Of a stretch of DNA of 64,000 nucleotides, positions 57,988 through 64,000 are shown one piece after another. The number at the start of each line of letters is the position of its first letter. Position 1 is the stretch's first letter. A model generated the notes under the pieces. The model was not told the origin of the DNA, did no database searches, and saw only the letters and a list, made by a program, of their open reading frames with translations. The position numbers and the translations under genes were made by a program. The stretch is from Andreprevotia lacus DSM 23236 (GTDB lineage Bacteria > Pseudomonadota > Gammaproteobacteria > Burkholderiales > Chitinibacteraceae), in contig NZ_FWXD01000013.1 in NCBI RefSeq assembly GCF_900176275.1, positions 1 through 64,000 of the forward strand, given 5' to 3'.

Positions 57988-60387
57988 ATGGCCGTATTCC
58001 GCAAGAAGAACGTCGCGAACGCCTCCACCCGCACGGCGCTGCCCGCGCCGCTGGCCAATCTGCTGCGCGAATCGTGGTGGCTGCTGCTGGTGGCCGTGGT
58101 GCTGTATCTGGTGCTGGCACTGGCCACCTATCACCCGTCCGACCCTGGCTGGTCGCACAGCGCCACGCAGGCCGAGATCAGGAACCGTGGTGGCTGGCTG
58201 GGCGCACGCGTGGCGGATATTTTCCTGTCACTGTTCGGCCTGTCTGCCTGGTGGTGGGTGCCGTTCTGCCTGGCTGCCATCCTGTGGGGCTATCGCCGCA
58301 TAGACCGCGTGAATACCGAATCATCGCGCCCGGTCATTTTCTTTGCCTGCACCGGCTTTGCCTTCATGCTGCTGGCCAGTTGCAGTCTGGAAACACTGCG
58401 CCTGCACTCGCTGAAAATCCCCCTGCCCGATGCGCCGGGCGGCATTCTTGGCTACGCGCTGGGCGGCTGGTTGCTGCACGGCATGGGCTTTGCTGGCGCC
58501 ACGCTGACCCTGGTGGCGGTCTTCGGCATCGGCTTCTCGCTGTTCACCGGTGTGTCGTGGCTGGATGTAATGGAACGCACCGGCAGCGTGCTGGAGTGGA
58601 TGTACGCCAGCGTGCGTGACCGCTGGGCCGCCGCGCAGGATCGCAAGATCGGCCGCCAAGCCGCCGAGGACCGCAAGATCAAGGTCACCGAAGAGAAAAA
58701 GCGCCAGGAAGAACACGCACCGATCAAGATTGAAGCCGCGCAGCTCGAAGTACCAGTGGCGCCCGCCGCCGAGCGCAAGCTGGAAAAGGAGAAGAAGGCG
58801 CAGGAAAAACAGCAGATCGAAGCCGAACGGCAAGCCGCACAACCCAGCCTGTTCGAGCTGGACGAGTTGCCCGCTGCCCGCCCGGCCCCCAAGCAGGGCA
58901 ACGATGCCCTGCCGCCGCTGTCGCTGCTGGCCCCCGCGCCGGTGGCGCAGGAAACCATCAGCACCGAAACGCTGGAGTTCACCTCCAACCTGATCGAGCG
59001 CAAGCTGGCCGACTTCAACGTACAGGTGAAAGTGATCGCGGCCTACCCCGGCCCGGTGATCACCCGCTACGAGATCGAGCCCGCCGTTGGCGTGAAGGGC
59101 GCGCAGATCGTCAACCTGATGAAGGATCTGGCGCGCGCGCTGGGGCTGGTATCGATCCGCGTGGTGGAAACCATCCCCGGCAAGACCTGCATGGGGCTGG
59201 AGCTGCCCAATCCGTCGCGCCAGACCATACGCCTGTCCGAAATCATCGCATCCGAGCCCTATCACCATATGAGCTCCAGGCTCACCATGGCGCTGGGCAA
59301 GGACATTACCGGCAAACCCATCGTCACCGATCTGGGCAAGGCACCGCATTTGCTGGTGGCCGGCACCACCGGCTCGGGCAAGTCGGTGGGGGTGAATGCG
59401 ATGATCCTCAGCCTGCTGTACAAGGCCACGCCGGAGGAAGTTCGCTTCATCATGGTTGACCCGAAGATGCTGGAACTGTCGGTGTACGACGGCATCCCGC
59501 ATCTGCTGGCCCCGGTGGTCACCGACATGAAGCTGGCCGCCAATGCGCTCAACTGGTGCGTGGCCGAGATGGAAAAACGCTACCGGCTGATGAGCAGCCT
59601 GGGCGTGCGCAACCTGGCTGGCTACAACCAGAAGATCAAGGATGCCGAAAAAGCCGGCCAGAGGCTGACCAACCCGTTCACCCTCACGCCGGACAACCCC
59701 GAGCCGCTGGAACACCTACCCTTCATCGTGGTGGTGGTGGATGAATTTGCCGACCTGATGATGGTGGCCGGCAAGAAGATTGAAGAACTGATCGCGCGGC
59801 TGGCACAGAAGGCGCGCGCCGCCGGCATCCACTTGATCCTCGCCACGCAACGCCCGTCGGTGGACGTGATTACCGGCCTGATCAAGGCCAATATCCCGAC
59901 GCGCATTGCCTTCCAGGTCTCGAGCAAGGTCGATTCGCGCACCATCCTCGACCAGATGGGCGCCGAGGCGCTGCTGGGCCAGGGCGACATGCTCTACCTG
60001 CCGCCGGGCACCGGCTATCCGCAGCGCGTGCATGGCGCCTTCTGCGCCGATGATGAAGTACACGCCGTGGTCGAGCACCTCAAGCAGACCGGCGAGCCGG
60101 ATTACATCGACGGCATCCTCAACGGCGGCTTTGAAGCCGAGGCTGCAGGCGGCGGCGCGCCATGGGAAAGCGGCGGCACCGAAGGGACCGAAGGCGACGC
60201 CTTGTACGATGAAGCCGTGGCATTTGTGCTGAAAAGCCGCAAGGCATCGATTTCTTCCGTGCAGAGGCAGCTGCGAATCGGCTACAATCGCGCCGCACGC
60301 CTCATCGAACAGATGGAGCAGGCCGGCCTGGTCAGCCCGATGGAAACCAACGGCAACCGTACTGTGCTGGCCCCCGCACACGAATGA
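57988..60387 (+). CDS. ftsK: DNA translocase FtsK
   Basis: FtsK anchors at the division septum and pumps chromosomal DNA to resolve dimers at dif. The 799-residue protein has four or so N-terminal membrane segments (to about 190), a Gln/Glu/Lys-rich linker (about 210-320), the motor domain with Walker A GTTGSGKS at residues 459-466 and Walker [12 protein letters not shown], and a C-terminal gamma winged helix (about 735-799, [20 protein letters not shown]) that reads KOPS. The linker is short, so the protein is of the small FtsK type. Confidence 0.96.
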   Translation: MAVFRKKNVANASTRTALPAPLANLLRESWWLLLVAVVLYLVLALATYHPSDPGWSHSATQAEIRNRGGWLGARVADIFLSLFGLSAWWWVPFCLAAILWGYRRIDRVNTESSRPVIFFACTGFAFMLLASCSLETLRLHSLKIPLPDAPGGILGYALGGWLLHGMGFAGATLTLVAVFGIGFSLFTGVSWLDVMERTGSVLEWMYASVRDRWAAAQDRKIGRQAAEDRKIKVTEEKKRQEEHAPIKIEAAQLEVPVAPAAERKLEKEKKAQEKQQIEAERQAAQPSLFELDELPAARPAPKQGNDALPPLSLLAPAPVAQETISTETLEFTSNLIERKLADFNVQVKVIAAYPGPVITRYEIEPAVGVKGAQIVNLMKDLARALGLVSIRVVETIPGKTCMGLELPNPSRQTIRLSEIIASEPYHHMSSRLTMALGKDITGKPIVTDLGKAPHLLVAGTTGSGKSVGVNAMILSLLYKATPEEVRFIMVDPKMLELSVYDGIPHLLAPVVTDMKLAANALNWCVAEMEKRYRLMSSLGVRNLAGYNQKIKDAEKAGQRLTNPFTLTPDNPEPLEHLPFIVVVVDEFADLMMVAGKKIEELIARLAQKARAAGIHLILATQRPSVDVITGLIKANIPTRIAFQVSSKVDSRTILDQMGAEALLGQGDMLYLPPGTGYPQRVHGAFCADDEVHAVVEHLKQTGEPDYIDGILNGGFEAEAAGGGAPWESGGTEGTEGDALYDEAVAFVLKSRKASISSVQRQLRIGYNRAARLIEQMEQAGLVSPMETNGNRTVLAPAHE

Positions 60388-60445
60388 ACACCCCGCCCGA
60401 TGCAGTGCATTGTTGCGTCGGTGTCACCTTCGCCCACAATTGGGC

Positions 60446-60475
60446 TTGAACCCGAACAGCGGATCATGTTATAAA
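60446..60475 (+). promoter_or_regulatory. rpmB-rpmG promoter
   Basis: TTGAAC (60446-60451) and TTATAA/TATAAA (60469-60475) are 17-18 bp apart, about 32 bp before rpmB. The -10 box lies in the loop of the ftsK terminator hairpin (60458-60485). Confidence 0.6.
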
Positions 60476-60485
60476 TCCGCTTTTT
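60458..60485 (+). terminator. ftsK terminator-like hairpin containing the rpmB -10 box
   Basis: AGCGGAT (60458-60464) pairs with ATCCGCT (60475-60481) over a 10-nt loop, followed by TTTTT. It lies 70 bp after the ftsK stop codon. The rpmB -10 sequence TTATAA lies in the loop. Confidence 0.6.
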
Positions 60486-60506
60486 CCGAAGTCAGGAATT
60501 TTTATC

Positions 60507-60740
60507 ATGGCACGAGTATGTAAGGTCACCGGCAAGCGTCCGATGTCCGGGAACAATGTTTCCCACGCCAACAACAAGACCAAGCGTCGTTTCCTCCCGA
60601 ACCTGCAATCCCGCCGTTTCTGGGTTGAAAGCGAAAACCGTTGGGTGCGCCTGCGCGTTTCCAACGCTGCCCTGCGCACCATCGACAAGAACGGCATCGA
60701 CGTCGTTCTGGCCGACCTGCGCGCCCGCGGCGAACTGTAA
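60507..60740 (+). CDS. rpmB: 50S ribosomal protein L28
   Basis: L28 is a small ribosomal protein of the large subunit. The 77-residue protein [20 protein letters not shown] has the conserved CKVTGKRP start and [13 protein letters not shown] segment of L28. It is followed 14 bp later by rpmG, the usual rpmBG operon. Confidence 0.98.
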   Translation: MARVCKVTGKRPMSGNNVSHANNKTKRRFLPNLQSRRFWVESENRWVRLRVSNAALRTIDKNGIDVVLADLRARGEL

Positions 60741-60754
60741 GGTAGGAAAGAATC

Positions 60755-60910
60755 ATGCGTGAAAAGATCAAGCTCGAGTCGTCCGCTGGTACTGGTCACT
60801 TCTACACCACGACCAAGAACAAGCGCACCATGCCGGAAAAGCTGGAGATCAAGAAGTTCGATCCGGTTGCCCGCAAGCATGTGCTGTACAAGGAAACCAA
60901 GCTTAAATAA
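60755..60910 (+). CDS. rpmG: 50S ribosomal protein L33
   Basis: A 51-residue protein encoded directly after rpmB ([20 protein letters not shown], then [20 protein letters not shown]). It matches L33 of the zinc-free type: the CXXC pairs found in zinc-binding L33 are absent, and positions are filled by S/T and other residues. An AGGAAAG ribosome site precedes the ATG. A strong terminator follows. Confidence 0.98.
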   Translation: MREKIKLESSAGTGHFYTTTKNKRTMPEKLEIKKFDPVARKHVLYKETKLK

Positions 60911-60937
60911 GCTTGTTGCTCCGGTGCCGCATACTCG

Positions 60938-60963
60938 AAAACCCCGCTTCGGCGGGGTTTTTA
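60938..60963 (+). terminator. rho-independent terminator of rpmBG
   Basis: CCCCGC (60942-60947), TTCG tetraloop, GCGGGG (60952-60957), then TTTTT and an A-tract on the left. A classic strong terminator. Confidence 0.95.
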
Positions 60964-61001
60964 TTTAGTACGCTGTGGCATCGCCACTCAGGAAAACCAC
61001 C

Positions 61002-61184
61002 ATGCCGATCAACCATTTTGACCTGCAGCGCCTTGCCGCCGTGCGCATCAAGGAAAACATCCGCAAGAAAGGCTCGCCCGACCGCTTTGGCAAGGATTCG
61101 TCCGACCTGAAGGGTGACGAGGGCGCCACCAGCAAATCGCTGGTAGGCCGGCTGATCAAGCAGCACGTCGATACCAAGAAATAG
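61002..61184 (+). CDS. small hypothetical basic protein
   Basis: This 60-residue protein starts MPINHFDLQRLAAVRIKENI with an AGGA ribosome site and ends KQHVDTKK. It is basic and helical with no membrane segment, and I do not recognise it. It lies just beyond the rpmBG terminator, so it would need its own promoter; none is obvious. The frame is open 27 bp further upstream, but the internal ATG has the ribosome site. Confidence 0.6.
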   Translation: MPINHFDLQRLAAVRIKENIRKKGSPDRFGKDSSDLKGDEGATSKSLVGRLIKQHVDTKK

Positions 61185-61283
61185 GCCGCCTGGCGCACCA
61201 GCGCCATGTGGTCGCAGCAGCCTTGGTGATCAAGCCGCATGCCAGCGGCCGCCGATGCGCCATTGCGCAAGCAAGCGCCGCGC

Positions 61284-62177
61284 TTATTCGCCGCTGGGCT
61301 GCCAGACCTCCAGCAGTGTTTCGCGCAGCATGGCCAGCAGCGGGTCTTCCTCGCGCTCGGCCGAGTAGATGAACTGCAGCGGCGCGGAGATCACCGTCTC
61401 GCCGCCGCGCCACAGCGCAATCGAACCATCCGCCGCAAAGCGGTGCGCGGTGCGCTCGGCCAGTAGCGCCACACCCAGGCCGGATTTCACCAGCTCGACC
61501 AGTACGGCCTCTTCATCCGATTCGCCCACCTTGCGCGGGGCGATGTTCTGCATGCGCCATACTTCCTGCGTGATGGCGGATATGCTGGAAAACTGCGACA
61601 CCCCCAGCCATGGCGCCCGGCCCAGCTCGCGCCAATCCGCATTCTCCAGCTCCTCGCGCCGCTGTGGCGGCAAGGCCACACAGAAGCGGATTTCGGTCAG
61701 CGGCAGCGTGTTCACGTTCTGGTAGGGGTTGCGGCCCAGATAAAAACCGCCATCCAGCGTTTTCTTGCGCACCTCGTTCAGCACGCTGCCCGAGATGCCG
61801 TGCGCAGTCTGCACCGTCAGCAGCGGATAGCGTGTTTTCAGGCAGGCCAGCCATGGCCCGAGCTTGAGCCGTGCCGGTACGCCTATGGTGCCGATGCGCA
61901 CCTTGCCCTTGGGCTCGGCCACCAGCGACTTGGCGCGATTGAGCATGCTGCGCGACAACGCCAGCATTTGCTCCGCATCGGGCAGCAGGGTCTTGCCGGC
62001 CTCGGTGAGCTGCACCCCCCCCGGATAGCGCTCGAACAGCGACACGCCCAGCTCTTCCTCCAGCGCCTTGATCTGCGCCGTAACAGCCGGTTGCGACAGG
62101 TGCAGCAGCTCGGCAGCCTGGGTCAGGTGTCCCTGCTGCGCGACCGCAACAAAGGTGCGTAGTTGGTAAAGTTCCAT
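61284..62177 (-). CDS. LysR-family transcriptional regulator
   Basis: This 297-residue regulator has the LysR N-terminal winged helix (MELYQLRTFVAVAQQGHLTQ, then AAELLHLSQPAVTAQIKALE) and a periplasmic-binding-protein-like effector domain (about 90-290). It is divergent from the DUF485-actP genes with a 335-bp gap, the usual placement for a LysR regulator controlling its neighbour, so it may respond to acetate or a related metabolite; that is inference. Confidence 0.9.
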   Translation of the reverse strand: MELYQLRTFVAVAQQGHLTQAAELLHLSQPAVTAQIKALEEELGVSLFERYPGGVQLTEAGKTLLPDAEQMLALSRSMLNRAKSLVAEPKGKVRIGTIGVPARLKLGPWLACLKTRYPLLTVQTAHGISGSVLNEVRKKTLDGGFYLGRNPYQNVNTLPLTEIRFCVALPPQRREELENADWRELGRAPWLGVSQFSSISAITQEVWRMQNIAPRKVGESDEEAVLVELVKSGLGVALLAERTAHRFAADGSIALWRGGETVISAPLQFIYSAEREEDPLLAMLRETLLEVWQPSGE

Positions 62178-62512
62178 CGGCCTCGGTCTTCAAAATCCCG
62201 CTTTCTGACTAGGGATTATCCCCTAAAGCACGCAAGCGGTGCATCCGCACCCGAATGGTATATGTAGTCGTAAAATGAGGATTACACACAGTTTGGTAAG
62301 GATGGGGCAACGCAACATCAAAAATCCTGATTTCTGCTATCAATAATTCCAATTGGATGGGAGAAAGCCCCCACTCCTAAAGTAAGGCAGCAATCCTGCC
62401 CGCACGGCGGATTTCGCTCACCGGTATTGCGCTGTCGCGACACCGGCATCGCAAGCACCAAAACCGGGCAGCTGCGGACGCAGCCTTCCGGCCATACATT
62501 GAGGAGCAGGGC
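62178..62512. other. divergent control region between the LysR gene and DUF485-actP
   Basis: 335 bp with no gene. It contains a perfect 10-bp palindrome TCCAATTGGA at 62348-62357, in the AT-richer half, and several short inverted repeats near 62430-62490. I could not identify a convincing -35/-10 pair, sigma-54 site or CRP site. Confidence 0.45.
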
Positions 62513-62824
62513 ATGGATGAAGCATTGATCCAGCGGATACAGAACAATCCCAAATTCGCGGAACTGGTACACAAGAAAGGCAGGCTGTCGTGGTGCCTGT
62601 CGGTGGTGATGCTCGTGATTTATTACGGGTTCATCCTGACCATCGCATTCTCGCCCGAGACACTGGGCAAGCCACTGTCGGCAGGTGGCGTCACCACTGT
62701 CGGCATCCCGGTCGGTCTGTTCGTCATCGTGTCAGCCTTCGTGCTGACCGGCATCTATGTGCGCCGCGCCAACACCGAATTCGACCAACTGACCAAGGAA
62801 CTGGTCGAGGAGTCCCGCCAATGA
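62513..62824 (+). CDS. DUF485 family membrane protein (YjcH-like)
   Basis: This 103-residue protein has two membrane segments ([18 protein letters not shown] and [20 protein letters not shown], about 27-45 and 64-85) and the DUF485 pattern with [16 protein letters not shown] at the start. Such proteins are nearly always encoded just upstream of acetate/solute symporters and probably help assembly or regulation of the transporter. GAGG precedes the ATG. Its stop overlaps the actP start (ATGA). Confidence 0.92.
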   Translation: MDEALIQRIQNNPKFAELVHKKGRLSWCLSVVMLVIYYGFILTIAFSPETLGKPLSAGGVTTVGIPVGLFVIVSAFVLTGIYVRRANTEFDQLTKELVEESRQ

Positions 62825-64000
62825 TGCGTTCATTGCAAACCCGCCTTGGTCTGCTGGCCACCGGCCTGCTGGTCAACGCCTCCGTCTGGGCATCAGGCAG
62901 CATCGATGGCCCGGTGGAAAAACAAGGCGTGAACCTTCATGCCATCGCCATGTTCATCGTGTTCGTGGCGCTGACCTTGGGCATCACCTACTGGGCTGCC
63001 CAGCGCACCCGTTCTGCCAAGGATTTCTATGCCGCCGGGGGCGGCATCAGCGGCTTCCAGAACGGTCTGGCGATTGCCGGCGACTATATGTCGGCAGCCT
63101 CCTTTCTCGGCATTTCCGCACTGGTGTTCGACAAGGGCTATGACGGCCTGATCTACTCGATCGGTTTCCTGGTCGGCTGGCCGCTGATCACCTTCCTGGT
63201 CGCCGAACGCCTGCGCAACCTCGGCAAGTTCACCTTTGCCGACGTCGCCTCGTATCGCCTGGCACAAACCCCGCTGCGCACCTTTGCTGCCACCGGCACG
63301 CTGTTCACCGTCGCGCTCTACCTGATCGCGCAAATGGTGGGCGCCGGCAAGCTGATCCAGTTGCTGTTCGGCTTGAACTACACCTTGGCCGTGGTGCTGG
63401 TGGGTGTGCTGATGGTGATTTATGTGACCTTCGGCGGCATGCTGGCCACCACTTGGGTGCAGATCATCAAGGCCGTACTGCTGCTGTCCGGCGCCACCTT
63501 CATGGCGCTGATGGTGCTGAGTCATGTCGGCTTCAGCGTGGAAAGCATGTTTGCCACGGCAGTCGAAGTGAAGCACGCCGCAGCGCAGGCATTGTCGGCC
63601 AAGGCTGGCGCCGCATCGGAAGCCGCCGCCAAGGCACTGGCCACGCACGCGGCCGACGCATCCGAAGTGGCCGCCAAGGCCAAGACGCTGACTGCCGATG
63701 CCGCAAAGGCCGCCAAGGCCAACGTGATGGCGCCGGGGGGACTGGTATCGAATCCGATTGATGCCATTTCGCTGGGCCTGGCACTGATGTTCGGTACCGC
63801 CGGCCTGCCGCACATCCTGATGCGTTTCTTCACCGTGAAGGACGCCAAGGAAGCGCGCAAATCGGTGTTCGTAGCCACTGGCTTCATCGGCTACTTCTAC
63901 ATCCTGACCTTCATCATCGGTTTCGGCGCCATCATGCTGGTTTCGACCAATCCGGCCTTCAAGGATGCCGCCGGCAAGCTGGTGGGTGGTTCCAACATGG
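62821..64000 (+). CDS. actP: cation/acetate symporter ActP (partial at window end)
   Basis: ActP is a sodium:solute symporter that takes up acetate and related monocarboxylates. The frame runs off the window end after about 393 residues, so the C-terminus is missing. It starts with a signal-like segment, then membrane helices with [20 protein letters not shown], the SSS-family loop, and the [20 protein letters not shown] motif shared with E. coli ActP. Compared with E. coli ActP there is an alanine/lysine-rich insert of about 48 residues (about 253-300) between helices. Start ATG at 62821 or 62824; overlap with the DUF485 stop. Confidence 0.95.
   Translation, partial: MMRSLQTRLGLLATGLLVNASVWASGSIDGPVEKQGVNLHAIAMFIVFVALTLGITYWAAQRTRSAKDFYAAGGGISGFQNGLAIAGDYMSAASFLGISALVFDKGYDGLIYSIGFLVGWPLITFLVAERLRNLGKFTFADVASYRLAQTPLRTFAATGTLFTVALYLIAQMVGAGKLIQLLFGLNYTLAVVLVGVLMVIYVTFGGMLATTWVQIIKAVLLLSGATFMALMVLSHVGFSVESMFATAVEVKHAAAQALSAKAGAASEAAAKALATHAADASEVAAKAKTLTADAAKAAKANVMAPGGLVSNPIDAISLGLALMFGTAGLPHILMRFFTVKDAKEARKSVFVATGFIGYFYILTFIIGFGAIMLVSTNPAFKDAAGKLVGGSNM

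Overview
The window is a 64 kb, GC-rich, densely packed chromosomal segment. Gene content and order suggest a motile, flagellated betaproteobacterium, probably of the order Neisseriales. The pointers are bamD divergent from rluD-pgeF, an extended second IF-1, betaproteobacterial style ETF genes, a 258-residue Fpr, ActP next to a DUF485 protein, and fliKLMNOPQR divergent from flhBAFG. This placement is inference from protein features; there is no rRNA or other taxonomic marker here.

Layout, left to right. (1) 1-315: the 3' end of an IS3-type insertion sequence, lying a few bases from the etfD stop codon. (2) 0.3-4.7 kb: respiratory electron transfer, with etfD divergent from etfBA, followed by fpr. 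(3) 5-13.7 kb: single-gene and two-gene units for rRNA methylation (rlmJ), a solute-binding protein, peroxide defence (ohr, ohrR), a MazG-like phosphatase, a GNAT acetyltransferase, a metal-responsive ferric reductase pair (yqjI-yqjH), bacteriohemerythrin and an IF-1 paralogue with a long leader. (4) 13.7-21.9 kb: a PQQ-like propeller protein with an AraC regulator, gabD, a CNNM-type membrane protein, a chromate transporter and a dienelactone hydrolase. (5) 22-29.6 kb: an eight-gene, translationally coupled operon (FAD oxidoreductase, DUF1365, cyclopropane/methyl fatty-acid synthase, chalcone-isomerase-like, GPH/MFS transporter, DUF3833 lipoprotein, SDR, NTF2-like) divergent from a TetR regulator. 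It looks like a lipid-modification pathway. (6) 29.7-35.7 kb: a 1994-residue autotransporter built from tandem Ig-like repeats. (7) 36.1-36.6 kb: a tRNA operon (Ala-Glu-Arg-Glu in transcription order). (8) 36.7-39.5 kb: bamD, rluD, pgeF and a small membrane protein. (9) 39.5-56.9 kb: a flagellar export, switch and regulation block. fliK and fliLMNOPQR run left; flhB, flhA, flhF, flhG, fliA and a MotA-type stator gene run right. A four-gene MCE/Mla-like lipid transport operon sits between flhG and fliA, and an acyltransferase follows the stator gene. (10) 56.9-64 kb: a 2-hydroxyacid dehydrogenase, ftsK, rpmB-rpmG, a LysR regulator, and DUF485-actP, which runs off the window end.

The most interesting signals are these: an FlhG homologue lacking both Walker-A lysines; the eight-gene lipid operon with two helically phased TetR half-operators; overlapping palindromes in front of yqjI; a ~300-nt leader in front of the extended IF-1 gene; an FNR-like box in front of bacteriohemerythrin; a ~180-bp intergenic repeat present twice; and overlapping start codons of bamD and rluD. 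I did not find a clearly new defence, CRISPR or secretion system, and no integrated phage.
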